A program made the translations under genes and the position numbers. Source: Bacillota bacterium (GTDB taxonomy: Bacteria > Bacillota > Clostridia > Peptostreptococcales > Anaerovoracaceae). Taken from it: 5,411 nt of DNA. The stretch is taken from the NCBI GenBank assembly GCA_017619985.1, contig JAFZRG010000238.1:1-5411 (forward strand), given 5' to 3'. The notes under the pieces are model-generated. The model worked only from the letters and a program-made list of their open reading frames with translations. It did no database searches and was not told the origin of the DNA. Below are positions 1 to 5,411 of this stretch, piece by piece. Position 1 is the first letter of the stretch, and every line of letters begins with the position of its first letter.

Positions 1-289
1 CTTTTTCTTCATTGGAAAAACAGATGAAGAATTGTCGCTTGTATGTAAGACGGAAGACGTACCAGCCAAAACGATCGAGCATGATGACGGATGGAAAGGA
101 TTCCGCATCCAGGGAACGCTGGACTTTTCATTGATCGGGATCCTGTCAAAGCTGTCAGGTATCCTGGCAGATCATAAAATAGGCATCTTTGCAGTTTCGA
201 CATATAATACAGATTATATCCTTGTGAAGGAAGAAAACTTTGACGGGGCATTAAAGGTCTTGGCATCTGAAGGATATACAATAGTATGA
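1..289 (+). CDS. ACT-domain protein, 3' part (5' end outside window)
   Basis: The reading frame is open from base 2 to the TGA at 287-289, giving about 95 residues that start FFFIGKTDEELSLVC. There is no start with a ribosome binding site inside the window, and a TTG at 32 lies mid-domain, so the gene begins upstream. The second half (GTLDFSLIGILSKLSGILA, then IGIFAVSTYNTDYILV) has the beta-alpha-beta pattern of an ACT fold, with the hydrophobic helix after the DFSLIG turn. ACT domains usually bind amino acids or other small ligands. Short stand-alone proteins of this type, roughly 130 residues with two ACT-like halves, are common in Bacillota and their ligand is generally unknown. The stop codon overlaps an ATG (ATGA, 286-289), and the next gene follows in the same operon. 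I am confident of the family and have no evidence for the ligand. Confidence 0.85.
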   Translation, partial: FFFIGKTDEELSLVCKTEDVPAKTIEHDDGWKGFRIQGTLDFSLIGILSKLSGILADHKIGIFAVSTYNTDYILVKEENFDGALKVLASEGYTIV

Positions 290-315
290 ATGCCGGATTG
301 ACGGAGGGGAAAAAG

Positions 316-663
316 GTGAACGATTATAATGAGGATTTTTGGAATGCATTAGATGTGTTAGTGAATACTTCCGAAATCGTGATCGACAGACCGAAAGGAT
401 CCGCCCATCCCAGGTTTCCGGGTTTTATATATCAGGTCGACTACGGTTATTTGAGAGATACTTCCTCTATGGATGGAGCAGGAATCGACGTATGGGTCGG
501 CAGCGGTAAGAAAACAGTCGATGCCGTCATGTGCATCGTTGATTTAATGAAGCGGGACTCTGAGATCAAGATACTGATCGGCTGTACGGAAGAGGAAAAG
601 ATGGAAGTATATAAAACGCATAATGAAACGCAATATATGAAAGGCGTTTTAATACGTCGATAA
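316..663 (+). CDS. minimal inorganic pyrophosphatase-like protein
   Basis: This 115-residue protein resembles family I soluble pyrophosphatases, which hydrolyse PPi to two phosphates. Visible pieces are SEIVIDRPKGSAHPRFPGF (residues 19-37), the IYQVDYGYL strand (38-46) and SMDGAGIDVWVG (51-62), which matches the family signature DxDPxDV. The two outer aspartates of that signature are present (D53, D58), but the middle Asp is Ala55 and the Pro is Gly56. Typical bacterial enzymes are about 170-180 residues, so this one lacks much of the usual C-terminal half; it ends with a charged segment (DSEIKILIGCTEEEK). The GTG at 316 is chosen because GGAGGGG (303-309) sits 6 bases upstream and the FW..LD..V motif then starts near the N-terminus. 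An ATG at 286, overlapping the preceding stop, would add 10 residues. It is co-transcribed with the ACT gene. The fold assignment is good; catalytic activity is uncertain. Confidence 0.82.
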   Translation: MNDYNEDFWNALDVLVNTSEIVIDRPKGSAHPRFPGFIYQVDYGYLRDTSSMDGAGIDVWVGSGKKTVDAVMCIVDLMKRDSEIKILIGCTEEEKMEVYKTHNETQYMKGVLIRR

Positions 664-689
664 ATTGGGATTTGTGGAGGTGTTTTCGG

Positions 690-887
690 ATGAACGATAA
701 TAAAAACAAGAACAATAGCTCATATGGTCTGGCGATCGGTATGTGCATAGGACTTGCAATCGGAACAGCAATCGGTGCAGCAACCCATAATATCGGATTG
801 TGGATGCCGGTCGGTCTGTGTTTGGGTCTGGTGTTGGGGATAAACAGCGGAGAGGATAACGAGGACGACACGGACGATAAACAGTAG
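690..887 (+). CDS. small glycine-zipper membrane protein
   Basis: This 65-residue protein has a polar N-terminus (MNDNKNKNNSS), two hydrophobic stretches and a very acidic tail (GEDNEDDTDD). The first hydrophobic stretch carries glycines every fourth residue (G13, G17, G21, G25, G29), and the second repeats this (G42, G46, G50). Such GxxxG ladders allow close packing of membrane helices, so a helical hairpin that may oligomerise is the natural reading. H33-N34 and the WMP at 38-40 would form the turn. The ATG at 690 is preceded by GGAGG (676-680) at 9 bases; an in-frame TTG at 672 lies upstream of that site and is rejected. The gene sits 26 bases after the pyrophosphatase-like gene and 30 before the acetyltransferase, inside the same apparent operon. 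I do not recognise a function. Confidence 0.75.
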   Translation: MNDNKNKNNSSYGLAIGMCIGLAIGTAIGAATHNIGLWMPVGLCLGLVLGINSGEDNEDDTDDKQ

Positions 888-917
888 GGATTCAGGTTCG
901 GTTTTGTGGAGACAAGT

Positions 918-1406
918 ATGGAATTGATTAAGATAAATGCGGAAGATGCGGATAGGATCGCCCCTCTTATAGCTGAGTTTCGAGTTCAATTAAAGTCCTT
1001 TAAAGGAATCGAGTCGTTGCCGGATATGGAAGCAGGCAAAGAAGAAATCTTTGAGTTTTTGAGATCCGGTTTTCCGGTGTATGCTGTGAAAGATACCGGC
1101 GATTTCATGGGTTATATCGTATGCAGAATCGATGAGCCCTGTCTATGGGTGGAACATATTTTTGTAAAAGAAGATCGTCGAAGAAAAGGCATTGCTACAA
1201 TGCTTTTTAATAAAGCTGAAGAGATAGCTGCATCGATGGGCGAAGATACCGTCTATAACTTTGTCCATCCGAATAACGAAGGCATGATCCGATTTCTCCG
1301 CTCAAAAGGCTATACCGTTCTGAATATGATCGAGATAAGAAAACCATACGAGGGGGAAGAACCTACTACGAAGATACATGTAGAAAAAGAGGTTTTTGAC
1401 TATTAA
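918..1406 (+). CDS. GNAT-family N-acetyltransferase
   Basis: This 162-residue protein has the length and layout of a single-domain GNAT enzyme, which moves an acetyl group from acetyl-CoA to an amine. The acetyl-CoA motif A is clear: strand LWVEHIFV, then KEDRRRKGIA (residues 84-93), in which RRxxGxG/A appears as RRKGIA, followed by the helix TMLFNKAEEIAASMG. Downstream, VHPNNEGMIRFLRSKGYTVLNMIEIRKPY is the usual motif B region (N-x-x-x-x-x-F-x-x-x-G-F/Y). The N-terminal part (residues 1-60) is the substrate-side region and does not identify the acceptor. The ATG at 918 is chosen because GTGGAG (906-911) lies 6 bases upstream; a GTG at 906 would overlap that site. It is the last gene of the left operon, and a strong terminator begins 11 bases after its stop. 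The acceptor could be a small molecule, peptide or protein. Confidence 0.88.
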   Translation: MELIKINAEDADRIAPLIAEFRVQLKSFKGIESLPDMEAGKEEIFEFLRSGFPVYAVKDTGDFMGYIVCRIDEPCLWVEHIFVKEDRRRKGIATMLFNKAEEIAASMGEDTVYNFVHPNNEGMIRFLRSKGYTVLNMIEIRKPYEGEEPTTKIHVEKEVFDY

Positions 1407-1416
1407 CTTCCAACCG

Positions 1417-1441
1417 GACCGGCCTGCGCGGCCGGTCTTTT
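1417..1441 (+). terminator. intrinsic terminator of the left operon
   Basis: An 8-bp perfect GC-rich stem, GACCGGCC (1417-1424) with GGCCGGTC (1430-1437), closes the 5-base loop TGCGC and is followed by TTTT (1438-1441) and a second T run (1445-1448). It starts 11 bases after the stop of the acetyltransferase gene, so it should end the left operon and separate it from the truA cluster. Confidence 0.88.
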
Positions 1442-1455
1442 GTGTTTTGTGAAGA

Positions 1456-1689
1456 CGCCCGGGCCGGCTCCGGTGCGGCACTGTCTGAGAGAATCGTCTG
1501 TGTTTCCGGTTTCTGAGCGTAATCAGTTTCGGACGCGCGCTTAGGCGCTGCGGCGAAGCGTTGCTCGAGGCCGATTTTGCATAGACAAAACCGGCCGAGG
1601 TCGCGCAGCGGTTCCGAAACTGCACGCGAAAGAAACCGTCGAAACACCAGATTCTCGAATTCTGTGCCAAACCGGAGCCGGCCCGGGCG
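1456..1689. repeat. long imperfect inverted repeat in the intergenic gap
   Basis: The outer 19 bases CGCCCGGGCCGGCTCCGGT (1456-1474) are the exact reverse complement of 1671-1689. The same register continues inward without gaps: GGCAC (1477-1481) pairs with 1664-1668 and GAGAATC (1489-1495) with 1650-1656. With small bulges, further matched blocks follow: GTGTTTC, CGGTTTCT, CAGTTTCGGA (1524-1533 with 1613-1622) and CGCTGCG (1546-1552 with the region 1601-1610). At the centre, GGCCGATTTTG (1569-1579) pairs with CAAAACCGGCC (1586-1596), with one A-C mismatch and the loop CATAGA. No convincing gene lies here: short open frames on both strands are Arg/Ser/Pro-rich and simply mirror each other. 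It could be a MITE-like non-autonomous element, a two-copy inverted intergenic repeat or a structured RNA. The structure is seen directly; its nature is open. Confidence 0.8.
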
Positions 1690-1713
1690 CCTCTTTATCT
1701 GCAAACGACTTTG

Positions 1714-1722
1714 TGGTAATAT
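1714..1722 (+). promoter_or_regulatory. possible extended -10 promoter of the truA cluster
   Basis: TGGTAATAT (1714-1722) fits an extended -10 element (TGn followed by TAATAT, near TATAAT) inside a short AT-rich patch between the GC-rich inverted repeat and GC-rich truA. No good -35 box is seen about 17 bases upstream, which extended -10 promoters can tolerate. Transcription would then start near 1729-1731, almost on the truA ATG. An alternative hexamer, TATTAT, lies at 1720-1725. This is inferred from motif and position only. Confidence 0.35.
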
Positions 1723-1730
1723 TATTATGT

Positions 1731-2522
1731 ATGACTATGCGCAATCTTCTCCTGAAAATCGCATATGACGGCACGAACTTCCACGGCTGGCAGCGCCTGC
1801 CGGGCGAACGCACCGTCTGCGGCACGGTCGAGGAGGCCCTCTCGCGCGTGCTGGGCCGCGAAGTGAAGATCGACGGCTGCAGCAGGACGGACGCCGGCGT
1901 GCACGCGCTGGGTCAGACCGCGACGCTGCTGCTCGAGGATCACGGCATCCCCACAGAGCGCATCAAAAAGGCCCTGACCGACAGCCTCATCACGCAGAAG
2001 CGCGAAGGCGTCGGCGAGATAGAGATCCTTGACGTGAAGGAGATGCCCGAAGGCTTCCACGCCCGCTACAGCGCGAAAGGGAAGGAATATCTGTACAAGA
2101 TCCGCAATGCCGAAAGTCCGGACATCTTCAAGCGCACGCGTTACTATCAGATCGCGCCGCCGCTGGACGTTGAAGCCATGCGCCGCGCGGCGGGTCACAT
2201 CATAGGCACGCACGACTTCGCCTGCTTTCAGACGGCGGGCGGCACGCCCCGGGAGACGACCGTGCGCACCATCTGGGCGCTGGATCTCCTGCAGGACGGC
2301 GAATACATCACGGTCTCCATCAAGGGAGACGGATTCCTATACAACATGGTCCGCATCATCGTCGGCACGCTCGTGGAAGTGGGGCTGGGCAAGAGAGATG
2401 CGGACGAACTGACCGATATCATAGCATCGAAAGACAGGGGCCGGGCCGGGCATACGGCGCCGCCCCAGGGACTTTACCTGAAAGAGGTGTTTTACGATGA
2501 GCCAGAGACCAAGCTGGGATGA
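1731..2522 (+). CDS. truA: tRNA pseudouridine synthase A
   Basis: TruA converts uridines 38-40 of the tRNA anticodon stem-loop to pseudouridine. The 263-residue protein has the usual length and motifs: IAYDGTNFHGWQ near the N-terminus (residues 10-21), the catalytic loop CSRTDAGVHA (50-59) with nucleophile Asp54, FHARYSAKGKEYLYKI, GTHDFACF, and the C-terminal GDGFLYNMVRIIVGTLVEVG. Two ATGs, 1731 and 1737, are plausible starts, since family members begin about at the MRNLLLKI of the second. An in-frame GTG at 1713 would add hydrophobic residues not expected in the family. No clear ribosome binding site precedes any of them, unlike every other complete gene here. It is the first gene of the GC-rich cluster, and its last 26 bases overlap the deaminase gene. 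Function is secure; the exact start is not. Confidence 0.95.
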   Translation: MTMRNLLLKIAYDGTNFHGWQRLPGERTVCGTVEEALSRVLGREVKIDGCSRTDAGVHALGQTATLLLEDHGIPTERIKKALTDSLITQKREGVGEIEILDVKEMPEGFHARYSAKGKEYLYKIRNAESPDIFKRTRYYQIAPPLDVEAMRRAAGHIIGTHDFACFQTAGGTPRETTVRTIWALDLLQDGEYITVSIKGDGFLYNMVRIIVGTLVEVGLGKRDADELTDIIASKDRGRAGHTAPPQGLYLKEVFYDEPETKLG

Positions 2523-2955
2523 ATACTTCATGGAGATGGCGGAACTTGCCCGCAAGCGCAGCACCTGTCTGCGCCGGAGCGTAGGCGCCGTGATCGTGAA
2601 GGATAACCGGGTCATCGCGACAGGCTACAACGGCGTGCCCAGAGGCATACGCCACTGCGAAGAGACGGGATGCCTGCGGCAGCAGCTGAACGTGCCTTCG
2701 GGCAAAATGCACGAGCTGTGCCGGGGCCTGCACGCGGAGCAGAACGCCATCATCCAGGCGGCCTGCATGGGCAGCAGCATCGAGGGAGGCACGCTTTACT
2801 GCACGACGCAGCCCTGCGTCATCTGCACGAAGATGATCATCAACGCCGGCATCAGACGCGTGGTCATCAAGGAGACTTATCCGGACGAACTTGCGCAGGA
2901 AATGGCTGCGGAAGCGGGTCTGGTGATCGACGTTTTGGAAGGTGCGCATGAGTAG
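2497..2955 (+). CDS. comEB: dCMP deaminase (ComEB type)
   Basis: This zinc-dependent cytidine/deoxycytidylate deaminase-family protein likely converts dCMP to dUMP, feeding thymidylate synthesis. The 152-residue length fits the family. The active-site motif HAEQNAI (residues 79-85) supplies zinc ligand His79 and proton shuttle Glu81, and PCVIC (106-110) supplies Cys107 and Cys110. VGAVIV and GYNGVPRG (43-50) are typical of dCMP deaminases, as is the extra Cys/His-containing insert (HCEETGCLRQ, 53-62) that can hold a second zinc in some members. The ATG at 2497 has AAAGAGGTG (2481-2489) 7 bases upstream, inside truA. The 26-base overlap with truA and the 8-base overlap with the next gene imply translational coupling. 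The symbol follows the Bacillus homologue; a role in DNA uptake is not implied. Confidence 0.93.
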   Translation: MSQRPSWDEYFMEMAELARKRSTCLRRSVGAVIVKDNRVIATGYNGVPRGIRHCEETGCLRQQLNVPSGKMHELCRGLHAEQNAIIQAACMGSSIEGGTLYCTTQPCVICTKMIINAGIRRVVIKETYPDELAQEMAAEAGLVIDVLEGAHE

Positions 2956-4015
2956 CTACGCTGTAACGTTTCTTCTGGCCATGTTCGTGACCGCGGTCGC
3001 AACGCCCGTCGCCATCAAAGTCGCGCCGAAGATCGGCGCGGTGGACGTACCCAGGGACAACCGGCGCATGCACAAGCGGCCGGTCCCGCGGTTCGGCGGC
3101 ATCGCGATCTATCTCGGCGTGCTCGTCGGGTTTATCCGGTTGGGCGTCTGGAACGAGCAGATCCTCGGACTGCTCGTCGGGTCGACCCTCATCCTGATCC
3201 TGGGCATCGTCGACGACATCAAGGGCATGCCGGCCAAGGTCAAGCTGGCCGGGCAGATCGCCTGCGCCGCGATCCTGTATTTCTATACGATACAGATCCG
3301 CGGCATGGCGAACGTGCTGCCGTGGGGACCTTGGTACATCGCTTTCCCGAAAGCGGTCGCTTTCCTGGTCACCGTGCTCTGGATCACGGGCATCACGAAC
3401 ACCATCAACCTGATCGACGGCCTGGACGGCCTGGCGGCAGGTATCACCTGCATCGCCTGCCTGTCCGTCGCCTACACGGCTTACGTCACGAACCGGGCGG
3501 AGACCTGCATGCTCATCCTGGGCCTCGCGGGCGCTACGCTGGGCTTTCTGATCTGGAATTTCTATCCGGCGAAGATCTTCATGGGGGACGCGGGCAGCAT
3601 GCTTTTAGGCTATCTGCTGGCGAGCGTGTCGCTGATCGGTGATAAGCCGACGAAGGGCACGACGCTGTTCGCGACGATCATCCCCATCCTGATCCTGGCG
3701 CTGCCCATCTTCGACACCGCCTTCGCCATCGTGCGCCGCATGGCGCATCACAAGCCCATCATGCAGGCGGACAAGGGCCATCTGCACCACCGCATCATGG
3801 CCATGGGCTTCGGGCAGAGGCGCACGGTCCTGGCGCTGTACTGCATCAGCGCCATCATGGGCGTCGCGGGCATCCTGTGGACGCTCCACGTACGCCTTGC
3901 CTGCGCAGTGCTCGCGGTCATCGCCGGCATGCTCATCTTCATCTTCCTGGGCATCGGCATCGTGCACGAGCCCGAGGAAAAGAAAGAAGATCTCGAATAT
4001 CACGAGGAAGAATAG
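2948..4015 (+). CDS. tagO: undecaprenyl-phosphate GlcNAc-1-phosphate transferase (TagO/WecA type)
   Basis: This 355-residue polytopic membrane protein of the MraY/WecA family transfers a sugar-1-phosphate, most likely GlcNAc-1-P from UDP-GlcNAc, to undecaprenyl phosphate on the cytoplasmic face. All family motifs are present: DVPRDNRRMHKRPVPRFGG (33-51), the acidic pair in GIVDDIKG (D89, D90), NTINLIDGLDGLAAG (from N151), NFYPAKIFMGDAGS (FMGD at 211-214) and the HLHHR loop (278-282), which is characteristic of WecA/TagO rather than MraY. Hydrophobic segments between them suggest about ten or eleven membrane helices, followed by a charged tail (EPEEKKEDLEYHEEE). The ATG at 2948 has GGAAGG (2937-2942) 5 bases upstream; a GTG at 2942 overlaps that site. 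The UDP-GlcNAc 2-epimerase gene 3 bases downstream supports a role in starting teichoic-acid or related surface-glycan synthesis. The sugar specificity is inferred. Confidence 0.93.
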   Translation: MSSYAVTFLLAMFVTAVATPVAIKVAPKIGAVDVPRDNRRMHKRPVPRFGGIAIYLGVLVGFIRLGVWNEQILGLLVGSTLILILGIVDDIKGMPAKVKLAGQIACAAILYFYTIQIRGMANVLPWGPWYIAFPKAVAFLVTVLWITGITNTINLIDGLDGLAAGITCIACLSVAYTAYVTNRAETCMLILGLAGATLGFLIWNFYPAKIFMGDAGSMLLGYLLASVSLIGDKPTKGTTLFATIIPILILALPIFDTAFAIVRRMAHHKPIMQADKGHLHHRIMAMGFGQRRTVLALYCISAIMGVAGILWTLHVRLACAVLAVIAGMLIFIFLGIGIVHEPEEKKEDLEYHEEE

Positions 4016-4018
4016 TCT

Positions 4019-5146
4019 ATGAAAGTCATGTCTGTTTTCGGGACCCGTCCCGAAGCGATCAAAATGGCGCCGCTGGTGCGCCTTCTGCAGGATGACCCGT
4101 CCGTCGAATCCGTGCTCTGCGTGACCGCGCAGCACCGCGAGATGCTCGACCAGGTCCTGGACCTGTTCGAACTGACGCCGGATTACGACCTGAACATCAT
4201 GCAGCCCAACCAGACGATCTCCATGATCACGGCGAACGTGCTGACCGGCATGGAACCCGTGCTGCAGAAAGAGCGGCCCGACGTCGTGCTGGTGCACGGC
4301 GACACGAGCACCACGTTCGTGACCTCGCTGGCCTGCTTTTACCAGCAGATCGCGGTGGGTCACGTGGAGGCGGGCCTTAGGACGGGCGACAAATATTCGC
4401 CGTTCCCCGAGGAGATGAACCGGGTTCTGACCGGCCACATCGCGGATATCCACTTCGCGCCGACGGAACGCAACCGGCAGAACCTGCTGGCCGAGAACAT
4501 CGCGGACGAAAAGATCGTCATCACCGGCAACACCGTGATCGACGCGCTGCTGCAGGTCGCGGGCAAGCCGTACGAGTTCGAGGACGAGACGCTGAAGAGC
4601 CTCGATTTCGAAGGAAAGAAGGTCATCACCGTCACGTGCCACCGGCGCGAGAACCTGGGCGAATACATGGCGCACATCTTCTCGGCCATCGCGGACATCG
4701 CGCGCGAGTTCAAGGACGAAGTCGAAGTCGTCTACCCCGTGCACCTGAACCCGAAGGTGAGAGCGGAGGCGGACGAATACCTGAAGGGCATCGAGAACGT
4801 GCATCTGATCGAACCGCTGACCTACCAGCCGTTCGTGAACCTCATGGCCCGCTCGTACTTCATCCTGACGGATTCGGGCGGCATGCAGGAAGAGGCCCCG
4901 GCGCTGGGCAAACCGGTGCTGGTCGTGCGCCGCGAGACCGAGCGGCCCGAAGCCATCGAAGCCGGCACGGCGAAGCTGGCGGGCGTGGAGAAGCAGACCA
5001 TTTACGAGATGGCGAAGCAGCTGCTGACGGATAAAGACGCTTACGACGCCATGGCGCACGCGGTCAACCCCTACGGGGACGGACACGCCTGCGAGCGCAT
5101 CGTCGCGGCATTGAAAGACAGATTCGGAGCGGGCGGAGCCTGCTGA
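4019..5146 (+). CDS. wecB: UDP-N-acetylglucosamine 2-epimerase (non-hydrolysing)
   Basis: This cytoplasmic enzyme interconverts UDP-GlcNAc and UDP-ManNAc. The 375-residue protein is full length for the WecB/MnaA family, a GT-B fold. Motifs in order are GTRPEAIKMAP (8-18), VHGDTSTT (92-99, Asp95), GHVEAGLRT (114-122, Glu117), FPEEMNR (129-135, Glu131), TCHRRENLG (206-214, His208), TDSGGMQEEAP (284-294) and TERPE (307-311). All of the conserved active-site residues I can recognise are present. The ATG at 4019 has GAGGAAG (4004-4010) 8 bases upstream, within the end of the transferase gene. The pairing with a TagO/WecA-type gene suggests UDP-ManNAc is made for a linkage unit or surface polysaccharide, although no ManNAc transferase is seen in the window. 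In Bacillus the equivalent gene is called mnaA. Confidence 0.95.
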   Translation: MKVMSVFGTRPEAIKMAPLVRLLQDDPSVESVLCVTAQHREMLDQVLDLFELTPDYDLNIMQPNQTISMITANVLTGMEPVLQKERPDVVLVHGDTSTTFVTSLACFYQQIAVGHVEAGLRTGDKYSPFPEEMNRVLTGHIADIHFAPTERNRQNLLAENIADEKIVITGNTVIDALLQVAGKPYEFEDETLKSLDFEGKKVITVTCHRRENLGEYMAHIFSAIADIAREFKDEVEVVYPVHLNPKVRAEADEYLKGIENVHLIEPLTYQPFVNLMARSYFILTDSGGMQEEAPALGKPVLVVRRETERPEAIEAGTAKLAGVEKQTIYEMAKQLLTDKDAYDAMAHAVNPYGDGHACERIVAALKDRFGAGGAC

Positions 5147-5158
5147 AAGGAGGACACC

Positions 5159-5411
5159 ATGAAGCTTTATATCGTAGACGCGTTTACCGATCAGGTGTTC
5201 GGCGGCAACCCGGCGGGCGTCGTGTACATCCCAGCCGGCGCAGACTTCCCCGACGACGAGACCATGCGCAAGACCGCGGCTGAACTGCGCTATTCTGAGA
5301 CTGCGTTCCTCAAAGAGCTGGGCGGCAAGAAGTATCACGTGCGCTACTTTACGCCGGCGGCGGAAGTGGATCTGTGCGGCCACGCGACGATCGCCACGTT
5401 CTACACGCTGC
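5159..5411 (+). CDS. PhzF-family isomerase, 5' part (cut by window end)
   Basis: The frame opens at the ATG at 5159, behind a strong AAGGAGG (5147-5153) 5 bases upstream, and stays open to the window end (84 codons). The N-terminus MKLYIVDAFTDQVFGGNPAGV is the classic PhzF start. The catalytic glutamate is Glu47 in YSETAFL, and the second signature YFTPAAEVDLCGHATIA spans residues 63-79. PhzF proteins have a diaminopimelate-epimerase-like fold. PhzF itself isomerises a phenazine precursor, but most family members have no assigned substrate, so phenazine synthesis should not be inferred. The gene starts 12 bases after the epimerase stop and is probably the next gene of the same operon. Full length would be about 260-300 residues. 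Confidence 0.9.
   Translation, partial: MKLYIVDAFTDQVFGGNPAGVVYIPAGADFPDDETMRKTAAELRYSETAFLKELGGKKYHVRYFTPAAEVDLCGHATIATFYTL

Noticed and set aside
1435..1456. A short GTCTT/AAGAC inverted repeat just after the terminator stem
   Set aside because: It is only 5 bp with a 12-base loop and overlaps the terminator T runs, so chance is the simplest explanation.
1456..1689. Inverted repeat read as an integron attC site or a phage attachment site
   Set aside because: No integrase, gene cassette or tRNA target is present, and I could not see the conserved core-site arrangement of attC.
1302..1825. Several overlapping open frames on both strands across the intergenic repeat
   Set aside because: The plus and minus frames encode similar Arg/Ser/Pro-rich stretches (both contain RSRPGRL) only because the DNA is an inverted repeat. 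None has a ribosome binding site or a recognised domain, and some run across the terminator or into neighbouring genes.
2419..2949. A 176-codon minus-strand frame opposite the dCMP deaminase gene
   Set aside because: The plus strand has intact zinc-binding motifs and a good ribosome binding site; the antisense frame has no family features.
3605..5383. A 592-codon open frame on the minus strand opposite tagO, wecB and the PhzF-type gene
   Set aside because: It runs antisense to three genes with complete family motifs, its product is His/Arg/Asp/Val-rich without recognisable domains, and long antisense frames are expected in GC-rich coding DNA.
5159..5411. Phenazine biosynthesis locus suggested by the PhzF-type gene
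   Set aside because: PhzF-family proteins are widespread without phenazine genes, and no other phz gene is visible.

Overview
The window looks like chromosomal DNA of a Gram-positive-type anaerobe, most likely a Clostridia-like Bacillota. The reasons are the small ACT-domain protein beside a minimal pyrophosphatase-like protein, a ComEB-type dCMP deaminase, a TagO/WecA-type lipid-carrier transferase next to a UDP-GlcNAc 2-epimerase, and strong GGAGG-like ribosome binding sites. I cannot name a genus. All eight protein genes lie on the + strand.

Bases 1-1406 hold a compact run of four genes: the 3' end of an ACT-domain protein, a very short family I pyrophosphatase-like protein, a 65-residue glycine-zipper membrane protein and a GNAT acetyltransferase. 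The run is moderately AT-rich and ends at a strong intrinsic terminator (1417-1441).

Bases 1407-1730 hold no convincing gene. After the terminator comes a GC-rich imperfect inverted repeat of about 234 bp (1456-1689). Its outer arms match perfectly over 19 bp and it has a smaller hairpin at its centre. A short AT-rich patch follows, with a possible extended -10 promoter directly at the truA start.

Bases 1731-5411 are clearly more GC-rich and form a tight cluster: truA (tRNA pseudouridine synthase), a dCMP deaminase, a TagO/WecA-type undecaprenyl-phosphate GlcNAc-1-phosphate transferase, a WecB/MnaA-type UDP-GlcNAc 2-epimerase, and the start of a PhzF-family isomerase cut by the window end. 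Neighbours overlap or are 3-12 bases apart, so one transcript is likely. The transferase and epimerase form a cell-envelope module: lipid-linked GlcNAc plus UDP-ManNAc, the classical inputs for teichoic-acid linkage units or other surface glycans. truA and the deaminase are housekeeping genes for tRNA modification and dTMP supply.

The parts most worth a second look are the long inverted repeat between the two clusters, and the change in base composition that falls at the same place. I see no CRISPR array, tRNA, rRNA, transposase gene or evident new multi-gene system.
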